A stretch of 64,000 bases of DNA from Myxococcota bacterium (lineage in GTDB: Bacteria > Myxococcota > B64-G9): positions 1 through 64,000 of the forward strand of contig JAKLGA010000012.1 in assembly GCA_022710975.1 (NCBI GenBank), given 5' to 3'. The notes beneath the pieces are model-generated. The model searched no databases, had not been told where the DNA came from, and saw nothing but the letters and a program-made list of their open reading frames with translations. The translations under genes and the position numbers were made by a program. Numbering within the stretch: position 1 is the first letter of the stretch; every line of letters begins with the position of its first letter. Of the stretch, positions 42,286 through 54,499 are shown piece after piece.

Positions 42286-42287
42286 AT

Positions 42288-42315
42288 TTGATTATTGATT
42301 CCAGTCAATTACAAT
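42288..42315 (+). promoter_or_regulatory. Possible sigma-70 promoter upstream of the 15-haem gene
   Basis: TTGATT (42288-42293), 16 bases, TACAAT (42310-42315), in the AT-rich part of the gap. It could give a basal transcript in addition to the sigma-54 one. Confidence 0.45.
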
Positions 42316-42337
42316 GGGTCTATCGGAGTCCAGAGCG

Positions 42338-42353
42338 TGGCTTGGGGTTTGCT
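42338..42353 (+). promoter_or_regulatory. Sigma-54 -24/-12 promoter of the 15-haem cytochrome gene
   Basis: TGGCTTGGGGTTTGCT has the GG (42339-42340) and GC (42351-42352) spaced by exactly 10 bases and full TGGC and TTGCT elements. It is 92 bp before the GTG start and on the same divergent gap as the sigma-54 activator genes. Confidence 0.75.
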
Positions 42354-42445
42354 ACGATGGCCTGCGCCCAGGGTCGGGCCGGCGCGAGACGGCCCCTGGA
42401 TTCATTCCCTGTCAAGGTTGCTGAAACCCGAGCGAGGAGCTGACC

Positions 42446-46252
<3,807 letters not shown>

Positions 46253-46255
46253 ACG

Positions 46256-47572
46256 CTACTCCCCCATGTCCCAGCGGCCTCCGCCGACACCGGCCCCGTC
46301 CGCGGGCAGGGCCTGGACGGCCGCGGGCGGGTAGGCCGCGCCGACGGGTCCGCCCCGGTAGTACTGCCCCTCGAGGGCGACCGTGTAGCGCACGCTCACG
46401 TCCGGGGCCGAGCCGATCAGGGACTGGCGGAAGCGGAGCTGCTTGCCCGGGGTGGGCAGGCGGTGGGCCCACTCCACCTCCTCCGCGCCCGCGCCAGCCT
46501 CGTCCAGCGCCAGGCTGCCGCCGGCCCAGGTGTAATCGAACACCGGCGGCAGGTGCAGGCTCACCTGCAGCTCGTCGAGCTGCCAGGAGGCCGCGGGCAG
46601 GATCAAGCTCAGGCGGCCCGACAGGTGGAAGGCGCCCGGCTGGTCCACCAGCACCAGCTCCAGGCGGCCGGACTGATCGCCCACCCGGGGCGGCGTCACC
46701 TCCAGCCTGAGCTCCCCGCCCTCCAGGCGGAAGGGCGCGCTGGCCCCGTTCAGGTAGATCTTCTCGACCTGCGTCCCGGCTGGCAGGCGGAAGGACAGCG
46801 GCTGCCGGCCCTCGAAGCGGAGCTGGTACTGCACCCGCGTGACGCGCCGGCCCTCGAGCGTGGTGACGCTGGAGGCGTGGGCCGCGGTGATGACCGACTC
46901 GACCGGCGGGCGCTCCGCGGGCGCCTCCACGACCCGCGCCTGGGCGCGCGGCGCCCAGCGCACCCGGAAGCGCTCACCCCGGGGGAACAGGCTGGCGCCC
47001 TCGGCGCCGCGCCGGGCCCCGTCGCCCAGCAGGCGGAAGAGGCCCTCGTCCCACTGGAGGTCCAGCCGGGTGAGCGCCGCATTGGCCACGCCCAGCTCGG
47101 CCAGCAGGCCCGCGCCCTCCGGCCGGGCCTGCACCAGGAGCCCCAGGTCGAAGGCGTAGCGCCCGGGGGCGCGGGTGAGGAAGGTGAGCGTCCCGCCGTC
47201 GTCCAGGAGCTCGCCGCCCTCGACCGCGGGCAGGGCCGACAGGTGCACCTCGGGCGCGAGCTTCAGCAGCGGCACCCGCACCCAGGCGTCGTCGGCCAGC
47301 ACCGCCAGCTCGACGTGGGCGCTGAGGTCGACCGCGTCCTCCAGCAGGCGGCCGCTCAGCACCAGGCGCGAGACGGCCGCGTCGAGCGGCGCGGGCGCGG
47401 GCCGCGGCGCCCTGGCCCGTTCGTTCTCGTGCACCAGCCGGAGCACCTCCTCCAGCGGCAGGCTGGCGCGGGCCGCGGCCGCGGGCGGATCGTCCTCGGC
47501 CCGGGCCGCGGGCGGGAGGCCGAGCAGCGTGAGGCACAGCGCGCAGGCGAGGACCTCGCGTTCAGGCCGCAT
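46256..47572 (-). CDS. Secreted protein of unknown function, last gene of the cytochrome operon
   Basis: 438 residues with a signal peptide to about 25 (LACALCLTLLGLPPAARA) and no lipobox. The sequence is mainly beta-strand-like (SGRLLEDAVDLSAHVELAVL, RVTRVQYQLRFEGRQPL, RLELVLVDQPGAFHLSGRL), suggesting two or three beta-sandwich domains of a periplasmic or surface protein. No Cys pairs or CxxCH are present. The ATG overlaps the CreD-like gene by 11 bp, so they are translated together and probably interact. It ends 3 bp before the convergent 15-haem gene. I do not recognise the family. Confidence 0.7.
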   Translation of the reverse strand: MRPEREVLACALCLTLLGLPPAARAEDDPPAAAARASLPLEEVLRLVHENERARAPRPAPAPLDAAVSRLVLSGRLLEDAVDLSAHVELAVLADDAWVRVPLLKLAPEVHLSALPAVEGGELLDDGGTLTFLTRAPGRYAFDLGLLVQARPEGAGLLAELGVANAALTRLDLQWDEGLFRLLGDGARRGAEGASLFPRGERFRVRWAPRAQARVVEAPAERPPVESVITAAHASSVTTLEGRRVTRVQYQLRFEGRQPLSFRLPAGTQVEKIYLNGASAPFRLEGGELRLEVTPPRVGDQSGRLELVLVDQPGAFHLSGRLSLILPAASWQLDELQVSLHLPPVFDYTWAGGSLALDEAGAGAEEVEWAHRLPTPGKQLRFRQSLIGSAPDVSVRYTVALEGQYYRGGPVGAAYPPAAVQALPADGAGVGGGRWDMGE

Positions 47573-48809
47573 GACCCACCTCCTGGCCTGCCTGCGGATC
47601 GAGCAGGCTGGCCACCAGCCGCCCGAAGGCCGGCCGGGCGGTGAACACCATGAGCGCGGCCACCAGACCGGCGATCTCCAGCGTGTAGATGAGGCCGGTG
47701 TAGCCGTCCAGCACGACCGCCACCGAGGGCACGCCCAGGAAGGCCGCCACCAGCGCCAGGCCGAGCAGGGCGGGCCTGCCGCCGAGCAGCAGGCGCAGGT
47801 AGCCGAAGAGCAGGCCGGAGACGGCCGCGAGCGAGAGCGCGAAGGCCAGGTAAAAGCTCAGGAAGGCCGCCAGGTAGGCGAGCAGCACGAAGAACAGCCC
47901 GTAGCCGGCGGCCAGCAGGTAGGCCTCCCACAGCTTGAAGGCGCGCCCGCGCGAGAGCCCCAGGGCCACCAGCCCGGCGAACAGCAGCAGGAAGGGCACC
48001 GGGCTGCGGGTCAACATCCTGGAGAGGAGCTGATCGTAGGCCTGCTCCGAGGGCAGGATCAGCCCGACCGGCACCCCGGACTCCAGCGAGCCGTAGCTCC
48101 AGGTCAGCGCCACCTGGTCCTCGCCCACCTCGGTCGAGGCCGCGGGCACCACCCCGGCCGGGTAGTCGTAGTTGGCTCCGCCCGAGGCGCGCAGCGCCAG
48201 CCTGAAGTCGTTCACCCGCAGCTCCGGGTCGAGCAGGTAGGTGAAGGAGTCGAGCCCCCGGCCCTTGAAGGCGATGTCGAAAGCGAGCCGCTGGCCCGGG
48301 GCCACCCGGCCGGTCCACACCAGGGCCGCCTGCTCCGCCAGATCGGCCGCGGTCGGCTTGCCGTCCACCAGGAACTGGAGGTCGGACAGCAGGATCTGGT
48401 TGCGTGGGGCCTCGATGGGGAAGACGAACACGAGGTCCACGTCCCGCGGCTCGGGGTTCTGCACCTCGTACCGGCCGCGGAAGGCGAAGTCGAAGCCGGA
48501 GAAGTACACCAGCCCGCGCTTCCGGTAGTTCATGCTCGCCTCGACGTCGACGTGCTGCTTGGCGAGCGGCAGCGGCTGGAGGGTGTTGAAGACCGCGCCG
48601 CTGCCCACGTAGCGCACCGACGGGGCCGGCTGGCGGATGGGCGCGCCCCAGCGGTCCATCACGTCTTGCCGCAGCTCGCTGTCGGCGAACGAGGTGCGGT
48701 CGGTGATCTGGGCGGACAGGACCACCGCCACCCCCAGCACGATGGCCAGGGAGCCGAACAGGTGGTGGCGGACGGGCACCACGAACAGCGCGCGCAGCAG
48801 GCGTCTCAC
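47562..48809 (-). CDS. CreD-like polytopic inner-membrane protein
   Basis: 415 residues from a GTG with AGGAGGAGG upstream. One span near 17-35, a periplasmic beta-rich domain of about 230 residues (MNYRKRGLVYFSGFDFAF, then PEPRDVDLVFVFPIE), and six spans after about 265. This topology and the text GYGLFFVLLAYLAAFLSFY resemble the CreD family of inner-membrane proteins, whose molecular role is poorly known. In this operon it could anchor or sense the state of the cytochrome complex. The call rests on topology and faint motif likeness and is less sure than its reality as a gene. Confidence 0.6.
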   Translation of the reverse strand: MRRLLRALFVVPVRHHLFGSLAIVLGVAVVLSAQITDRTSFADSELRQDVMDRWGAPIRQPAPSVRYVGSGAVFNTLQPLPLAKQHVDVEASMNYRKRGLVYFSGFDFAFRGRYEVQNPEPRDVDLVFVFPIEAPRNQILLSDLQFLVDGKPTAADLAEQAALVWTGRVAPGQRLAFDIAFKGRGLDSFTYLLDPELRVNDFRLALRASGGANYDYPAGVVPAASTEVGEDQVALTWSYGSLESGVPVGLILPSEQAYDQLLSRMLTRSPVPFLLLFAGLVALGLSRGRAFKLWEAYLLAAGYGLFFVLLAYLAAFLSFYLAFALSLAAVSGLLFGYLRLLLGGRPALLGLALVAAFLGVPSVAVVLDGYTGLIYTLEIAGLVAALMVFTARPAFGRLVASLLDPQAGQEVGHAA

Positions 48810-48939
48810 GACTTCCCTCCTCCTGGCCCGGCGGTTGGCGCGGCCCGGGCACCTGGCTCCAGGGTGGGGCCGGGCCGGGGAGGGGTGATGGCGGGGCGGA
48901 GGAGAATGTCAGGGGAATTTGTGCAGGAACCGTGCAGGC

Positions 48940-49797
48940 TCAGCGGCCGGCGTGGCAGGCGGCGCAGTAGCCGGCGCTGTGGCAGGCCAGGCAGCGCCCG
49001 TCCGCCCGGCCGGCGGTGGCCGCCAGGCCGTGGGTGGCGGCCCAGGCGCCCGCGTGGTTCAGCGGCTTGGTGGTCCGGTGGCAGTGCAGGCAGGTGCCGC
49101 TCTCGTGGCAGGTCTTGCAGGAGTCGCGATCCCAGCCGGCCGCGAGCCCGTGGGTGCGCATGCGCCAGATGGCCGTGTGGCTGGCGGGCTCCCGGGTCCG
49201 GTGGCAGGCCGCGCACTGGTCCGCGCGGTGGCACTGCTTGCAGCCCTGGCCGTGGGCGGCGTCCTCCAGCATGAGCGCGAGCCGGCCGTGGGCCTTGCCG
49301 AAGTCGGCCAGGGCGTGGCTGGCGGGCTTCACCCGGCGGGCGTCCTGGCCGTGGCACAGGGCGCACTCCTTGGCGCGCAGCGGCAGGCTGCGCTCGCGGT
49401 GACAGGCCTGGCAAGCGTCGAAGGCGCCGAAGGGCTCTCCGGCCACCTGGCGGTCCTCGAGGGTGGGCGCGTGACACTCCCGGCACTCGACGCGGGCGGC
49501 GTGGGGCCTGTGGGGGAAGGCCGCGCGCGACAGCGGGCGGGCCTCGGCGGGCAGCCTCCAGGGCGGCAGCGCGTCCTCGTGGCAGTCGGCGCAGCCCGCC
49601 TGCTTGAGCGCCGGCTCCTCGACCGCCGGGTCGTGGCACTGGGAGCACTCGGCGCCCTGCTCCAGGTGGAGCTTGTGCGAGAAGAGCCTGGCGGCCGGCG
49701 CCGGGGCGCCCTCGGCCGCCCCGTCGGCGGCCAGCACCGCGCCGGAGGCGGCCAGCAGGCCGGCCAGCAGGGCGAGGGTGGTCGTGCGCGTGCTCAT
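48940..49797 (-). CDS. 11-haem periplasmic c-type cytochrome
   Basis: 285 residues with a cleaved signal peptide to about 23 (LALLAGLLAASGAVLA) and no lipobox Cys. Eleven CxxCH motifs follow (CSQCH, CADCH, CRECH, CQACH, CALCH, CKQCH, CAACH, CKTCH, CLHCH, CLACH, CAACH), one per 22 residues on average, with many extra His for bis-His ligation, starting FSHKLHLEQGAECSQCH in the manner of cytochrome c7/c3. AGAGGAGACAGG precedes the ATG. It is 12 bp after the barrel gene, the position of the periplasmic OmaB-type subunit in porin-cytochrome operons, but has more haems. Confidence 0.92.
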   Translation of the reverse strand: MSTRTTTLALLAGLLAASGAVLAADGAAEGAPAPAARLFSHKLHLEQGAECSQCHDPAVEEPALKQAGCADCHEDALPPWRLPAEARPLSRAAFPHRPHAARVECRECHAPTLEDRQVAGEPFGAFDACQACHRERSLPLRAKECALCHGQDARRVKPASHALADFGKAHGRLALMLEDAAHGQGCKQCHRADQCAACHRTREPASHTAIWRMRTHGLAAGWDRDSCKTCHESGTCLHCHRTTKPLNHAGAWAATHGLAATAGRADGRCLACHSAGYCAACHAGR

Positions 49798-49809
49798 GGC
49801 CTGTCTCCT

Positions 49810-51252
49810 CTAGATCGACTGTCCCAGGGTGAGGGTCAGGATGTGCACGTCCCGATCGGTCCACTCGAGCTCGTAGCGCGCGCGCACGCTGAGCCAGCCC
49901 AGGGCCTTGAACCCGAGCTGGCCGTAGACCGTGCGCACGTCGGCCACCTCGCGCAGGTCGGCGAAGTAGTCGTACTTGAAGCGCTGGTAGTAGCTGCCGG
50001 CCTCCGCCTGCAGCCACGCCCCGTCGTAGCCGAGCGAGCCGCCGACCGCCGCGTGGTGGACGTCGGGCTGGGCGCTGCCGGGGAGGGTGAGGTGCTCCTC
50101 CAGGCTCAGGCTGGCGTACAGGCCCTGTACCCCCAGGTCGTGGGCCACCACCGCGGCGTACACGCGGGCCAGCGAGCGGTTGAAGGGGCCCTCGTCGCCC
50201 GACAGCACGTGCCGCCCGGCGAAGCCCAGGTGCAGGCCGAAGCGGCCGGCCTCGGTGCTGAAGTCCTTCCAGGCGTCCAGGCGCCAGCGCAGGTTCGGCA
50301 GGCTCTCGCCCAGGATGAGGTACAGGGGGTCCAGGCGCTCGCCGAGCTCGCGCAGCGTGGCGGGCTGGGCGTCCAGCCCGAGGTCCAGCCCGAGCTCCCA
50401 GGGCCGGTGCTCGAAACGCAGGTCCGCGCCCGCCAGCGCCAGCTGATCGTTCACCCCGCGCAGGCGGGCCTGGACCCGCAGCCTGTCCTCCAGCGCGTAG
50501 GCCAGCGTCAGGCCGTAGCCGTGGTCGGTGCGCTGCTCCCGCGCCACCTCGTCCGCGCTCAGCACGTCCTCGAGCTGGAGGCGGTAGTCGAGCTCGAGGC
50601 GCAGCCCCTCGAGGGGCCGGAGCACCAGGCCGGCCGAGCCCAGCCAGTCCTCGAACATCCCGGCCGACAGCTCGAAGAAGTGGACCGTGCGGCCCCCGAA
50701 GGCGAACACCTCCAGCAGCCGGCCGGCCGCGCGCACGTCCAGCGCCACCCCGTCGAAGGTGACGGCCGGGCCGTGCTCGCTGACCTGCCGCCCACCGCGG
50801 GCGAGCTTCAGCACGCCGTCCGAGAGGTACTCGGCCGAGAGCGTGTAGATGTCCCACCACACCCGCCGGTAGCCGGTCCACTCGGCCAGGGCCGTGGAGC
50901 GGCCGTCCTGGGTGTTCCCGTCCGCGTCCAGCCACAGCGCCCCCGACAGGTGGGCCTGGAAGTCGTCGTCTGGGGAGATCACCCCGCCGTCCAGGAACAG
51001 GCGCAGGTCGTGATCGCGCTCGTCGCCGATCGGATCGGAGCCGTAGGTCGTGGTGGCGCGGAAGCGGTACTGCTCCTGCGCCAGCAGCCAGAAGGCCCAG
51101 CGGGGCGGCGGCGCGAGCTCCTCGACGGCCTCGGCCGGCGCCCCGACGCCCGCCCCGGCTCCGGGTCCGGCCGGGGCGTCCTCGGCCCGCGCGGCCGGCG
51201 TCAGGGCCACGAGCAGGACCAGGCTCGACATGGAGGTTGCGATCGTGCGCAT
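49810..51252 (-). CDS. Outer-membrane beta-barrel, porin subunit of the cytochrome conduit
   Basis: 480 residues with a signal peptide to about 24. The rest shows alternating hydrophobic/polar strands throughout: HDLRLFLDGGVISPDDDFQAHL, LRLELDYRLQLEDVLSADEV, YGLTLAYALEDRLRVQARLR and the last strand LSVRARYELEWTDRDVHIL, ending in a short LTLGQSI rather than a terminal Phe. About 18 to 20 strands are suggested. It is encoded between a lipidated multihaem cytochrome and a periplasmic multihaem cytochrome, the same order as OmcB-OmbB-OmaB components, so a sheath for an electron wire through the outer membrane is the best reading. No sequence match to MtrB is obvious. Confidence 0.75.
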   Translation of the reverse strand: MRTIATSMSSLVLLVALTPAARAEDAPAGPGAGAGVGAPAEAVEELAPPPRWAFWLLAQEQYRFRATTTYGSDPIGDERDHDLRLFLDGGVISPDDDFQAHLSGALWLDADGNTQDGRSTALAEWTGYRRVWWDIYTLSAEYLSDGVLKLARGGRQVSEHGPAVTFDGVALDVRAAGRLLEVFAFGGRTVHFFELSAGMFEDWLGSAGLVLRPLEGLRLELDYRLQLEDVLSADEVAREQRTDHGYGLTLAYALEDRLRVQARLRGVNDQLALAGADLRFEHRPWELGLDLGLDAQPATLRELGERLDPLYLILGESLPNLRWRLDAWKDFSTEAGRFGLHLGFAGRHVLSGDEGPFNRSLARVYAAVVAHDLGVQGLYASLSLEEHLTLPGSAQPDVHHAAVGGSLGYDGAWLQAEAGSYYQRFKYDYFADLREVADVRTVYGQLGFKALGWLSVRARYELEWTDRDVHILTLTLGQSI

Positions 51253-51273
51253 GGGCTCGATTCTCCCGCGGGG

Positions 51274-54200
51274 TCAGTTCCAGAGGTAGCCGGAGTGCGT
51301 CTCGCCGTGGCAGGTGCCGGTGCAGCGCCCGCCGCTCCAGGTCATGGTCGGCGCGTTCACGTTCTTCGCGCCGTTCACGTGCAGGTCCGGGCCGACGATG
51401 GAGCTGGCGCCGTTGACCACCAGGCTGTGGCAGTCGTTGCAGCCGGAGCCCTCGTCCCAGATGTGCTTGTGGTGCTCCCCGCTCATGGCCTCGAAGTCGG
51501 CCTCGGCCGAGCCGCTGGCCGGGTGGCAGGCGCGGCAGGTGGTGATGGGGGTGGTGAAGTCGGCGGCGTTGCGGTTCACCCGCCCGGTGCCGTGGCAGTA
51601 GAGGTTGTTGCAGGCCGGGGCCGCGTAGGCGCCGGCCGGGCTCAGCCCGCCGGACAGGCGCACCTCGGACACCCCGGGGGTGGCGTCGAACATGTGCCCG
51701 GCCACCAGCAGGGCGGCCGGCTTCTGGTGGCACTGGACGCAGTCGTAGGCCGGGTGGGTGGTGCGGGTGACGTGCTCGCTGTGGGCGCCGACCGTCTGCA
51801 GGGCGCGGTCGGTGCGGTTGCGCAGATCCTCGGCCGGCGCACCGGTCTGGTTATCCAGCCCGCCGTGGCAGAAGGTGCAGTCGGTGCGCCAGCCAGCCGG
51901 GTGGCACTGGTCGCAGCCCTGGTTGGCGCCCCCCCCGTCCAGGCCCTGGCCGTGGCAGGTCCGGCAGTCCATCACCCCGAGCAGCGCGTCCGTGCCGTGC
52001 ACCAGCGGGCTGTCGTAGCCCAGCGGGTGGCCGCCGGAGGCCTGCACCTGGCCGTCGATGTGCAGCTCGGGCGCCAGGAACTGGTAGCCGGCCGCGATCA
52101 CCTCGGCGTGGCACACCTGGCACTGATCGTTGGTCGGGTGCCAGCCCCCGGGGGGCAGGCCGTGGCAGGTGCCGCAGGCGGCCTGGGTGCCATCGACGCG
52201 CGTCCAGGTGGGGTCCTGCAGGCTGCCGCCCTCGACCAGGCTGGCCCCGTGGCAGTACGTGCCGGCGCAGGTGGCGCCGTCCCAGGAGGCCTGGGCGCCG
52301 TCGGCCTGGGTGATGTCGCCCCAGGCGAGCTCGGCCGGGCGTGGGTCGATGTGCCCGGTGTCCAGGGCGTCGGCGTGGATCACGTGGCAGGCGCCGCAGG
52401 GGATGGCGCGGCGCCAGGACGAGGCCGACAGGTGGGCGGTGTGCGCGCCGACCCCGCGGATGGTCGGGTTGAGCGCGCCGGCCACGCCCTCGGGCGGAGC
52501 GCCGCTCTGGTTGTCCCGGCCGCCGTGGCAGAAGGTGCAGCTCGTGCGGAAGTTCGGGTGGCAGCCCTCGCAGCCCAGGCCCGACAGGCCGCCCTGCAGG
52601 TCCGCCCCGTGGCACACGGCGCAGTCGGCCGGGTGCAGGTCGTTGAAGTCCGCGCCGTGCTGGTCCGGGTCGGCGTAGCCGTCCGGGTGCGGCGAGCTGA
52701 GGTCCAGGTGGCCGTCCACGTGGCGCTCGGGCGCGGTGAAGCTGCGGTCGGCGGCCACCACCGCGCCGTGGCAGCGGTGGCAGTCCTGCGCCTGGGGGTG
52801 CGTGCCGCCGGGCGGCAGTCCGTGGCAGGTGCCGCAGGCGGCCTGGCTGCCGTCCACCACGGTCCAGGCGGGCTGGACGTTCGAGCCGTTCGGATCGGGG
52901 AGCGTGGCGCCGTGGCAGTACACCCCGCTGCAGGTGGTGCCGTCGAAGGCCGGTTCGGCCGCGCCGCTGGCGGCGAGCGGACCCCAGGTCAGCTCGGCCG
53001 GGGGGCTGGAGTCGTTGTGCCCGGCGTCCCCGACCTGCGCCGGCACCTGGTGGCACTCGCGGCAGGTCAGCGTGGCGTGCCAGTCCGAGGTCCCCAGGTG
53101 GGCGCGGTGGGCGCCCACGCCGCGGGCGGTGGTGTCCTGGCCGCCCTGCAGGTCCAGCGGCGGGGCGGCGCTGTCCGCGTCGCCGTGGCAGGAGTTGCAG
53201 GCCGTGGCCGAGGCCTCGACCAGGCCGTCGATGTGCCGGGCCGGATCGACCCAGCGCCGGCCCTCGGCGATCGCCCGGGTGTGGCACATCTCGCAGTTCG
53301 GGTTCTGCGGGTGGCCGCCGCCCGGGGGGAGCGCGTGGCACGAGCCGCAGGCCGACTGGGAGCCGTCCACCTGGGTCCAGCGGGGACTCGGGTGCGCGCC
53401 GCCGGCGGCGGCGATGGCCGCCCCGTGGCAGTACACGCCGCTGCAGGAGGTGCCGTCGTAGGCCGGCGCCGAGCCCCAGGCCGCGGCCAGCGCGCCCCAG
53501 GTGAGCTCGGCCGGGGGCTCCGAGTCGAGGTGGCCGGGGGCCTCCATGGTGGCGGGCACGCGGTGGCACTGGTCGCAGGCGAGCGGCGCGTGCCAGTCCG
53601 AGTAGCCCAGGTGGGCGCGGTGGGCGCCCACGCCGGGCGCCGTGGTGGCGGCGTTCCCGGAGAGATCCACGGGCGGCGCGGCGCTGAGCTCGTCGCCGTG
53701 GCACAGCGAGCAGCCCGCCGTGCCGGACACGTCCAGGTGGCCGTCGAGGTGCCTGCCCTTGACCAGGTCGATCGCGCCCGCCGCGGTGAGGGTGTCCGGG
53801 TGGCAATCCCGGCAGCTCGTCGAGGTCGGGTGGGGCGGGGGAGGGGGGAAGCCGTGGCAGCTCCCGCAGGTGATCTGGCTGCCGTCCACCTGGGTCCAGG
53901 CCGGCGCGGCGTGCAACCCGCCGTGGAGCGTGCCGCCGTGGCAGTAGGTGCTCGCGCAGCGCCCGGCGGCCCGGTCCCAGGCCGGGTTCGAGCTGCCCGT
54001 GGTGGCCAGGGCGCCGAAGGTCACCTCGGCCGGGCGCGGATCGACGTGCCTGGGCGCGTCGACCTGCGCGGGCACCACGTGGCACTCCGCGCACGCCAGG
54101 GCCCCGCGGATGCGGCCGTCGGTCAGGTGCACCTGGTGCGCTCCCACGCCGGGGTGGTCCACGGTGAGGTTGTCGTCCAGGTCGGACGGCGGCGCAGGGT

Positions 54201-54333
54201 TCTGCGCGCTGCCGTGGCAGCTCGAGCAGGTCACCTCGGGCAGACCCTGCCCGAGCTCGGGGTGATCGCAACCCGCGGGGGCCAGCCCGAGCGCACACGA
54301 CCAGAGCAGGGCATGGGTGCTCGTCAGCTTCAT
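51274..54333 (-). CDS. About 30-haem outer-membrane c-type cytochrome lipoprotein (CxxxxCH/CxxCH type)
   Basis: 1019 residues, ATG after GGAGGAG. Lipobox LAPAGC, Cys at 22. I count 24 CxxCH, five CxxxxCH (CASTYCH, CSGVYCH twice, CAGTYCH, CNNLYCH) and one CxxxCH (CTGTCH) motif, so up to 30 haems. The sequence falls into five related modules with the phrases GVGAHRAHL, PAELTWGALAA, a CxxxxCHG site, WTxVDGSQxxCGxCHxLPPGGxHP and a final CxxCH; this is the pattern known in Geobacter multihaem proteins as the CxxxxCH...CxxCH domain. First gene of a five-gene operon with barrel and periplasmic cytochrome. Likely the cell-surface end of an outer-membrane electron conduit. Confidence 0.9.
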   Translation of the reverse strand: MKLTSTHALLWSCALGLAPAGCDHPELGQGLPEVTCSSCHGSAQNPAPPSDLDDNLTVDHPGVGAHQVHLTDGRIRGALACAECHVVPAQVDAPRHVDPRPAEVTFGALATTGSSNPAWDRAAGRCASTYCHGGTLHGGLHAAPAWTQVDGSQITCGSCHGFPPPPPHPTSTSCRDCHPDTLTAAGAIDLVKGRHLDGHLDVSGTAGCSLCHGDELSAAPPVDLSGNAATTAPGVGAHRAHLGYSDWHAPLACDQCHRVPATMEAPGHLDSEPPAELTWGALAAAWGSAPAYDGTSCSGVYCHGAAIAAAGGAHPSPRWTQVDGSQSACGSCHALPPGGGHPQNPNCEMCHTRAIAEGRRWVDPARHIDGLVEASATACNSCHGDADSAAPPLDLQGGQDTTARGVGAHRAHLGTSDWHATLTCRECHQVPAQVGDAGHNDSSPPAELTWGPLAASGAAEPAFDGTTCSGVYCHGATLPDPNGSNVQPAWTVVDGSQAACGTCHGLPPGGTHPQAQDCHRCHGAVVAADRSFTAPERHVDGHLDLSSPHPDGYADPDQHGADFNDLHPADCAVCHGADLQGGLSGLGCEGCHPNFRTSCTFCHGGRDNQSGAPPEGVAGALNPTIRGVGAHTAHLSASSWRRAIPCGACHVIHADALDTGHIDPRPAELAWGDITQADGAQASWDGATCAGTYCHGASLVEGGSLQDPTWTRVDGTQAACGTCHGLPPGGWHPTNDQCQVCHAEVIAAGYQFLAPELHIDGQVQASGGHPLGYDSPLVHGTDALLGVMDCRTCHGQGLDGGGANQGCDQCHPAGWRTDCTFCHGGLDNQTGAPAEDLRNRTDRALQTVGAHSEHVTRTTHPAYDCVQCHQKPAALLVAGHMFDATPGVSEVRLSGGLSPAGAYAAPACNNLYCHGTGRVNRNAADFTTPITTCRACHPASGSAEADFEAMSGEHHKHIWDEGSGCNDCHSLVVNGASSIVGPDLHVNGAKNVNAPTMTWSGGRCTGTCHGETHSGYLWN

Positions 54334-54357
54334 GGAACTCCTCCAGCGTGACTCCCC

Positions 54358-54386
54358 TTTGTAGCAGGAAACCGAATTCGGATCAA
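54358..54386 (-). promoter_or_regulatory. Sigma-70 promoter of the porin-cytochrome operon
   Basis: TTGATC (54386-54381, minus strand), 17 bases, TACAAA (54363-54358). The leader is about 20 bases and includes GGAGGAG before the ATG at 54333. Confidence 0.55.
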
Positions 54387-54423
54387 TGGAATCCTTTTAG
54401 GTTTCTCTTGTGGTAATGGGGCG

Positions 54424-54452
54424 TTGACAGGCCTGCGAGCGCGGGCTAGAGT
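54424..54452 (+). promoter_or_regulatory. Strong sigma-70 promoter of the NapH-like gene
   Basis: Perfect TTGACA (54424-54429), 17 bases, TAGAGT (54447-54452). It is 38 bp away from the divergent cytochrome promoter, so one regulator bound between them could affect both. Confidence 0.65.
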
Positions 54453-54499
54453 GCCGCCCACCCGGGCGTTTCGCCGGGGCTGTCCGAGAGGTCCGGAGC

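Noticed and set aside
48919-54351. A very long open frame (1810 codons) on the plus strand opposite the cytochrome operon
   Set aside because: It is antisense to genes with dozens of CxxCH motifs, signal peptides and good ribosome sites; its own translation is low complexity (Val/Gly/Ala/Arg) as expected from third-position GC bias.
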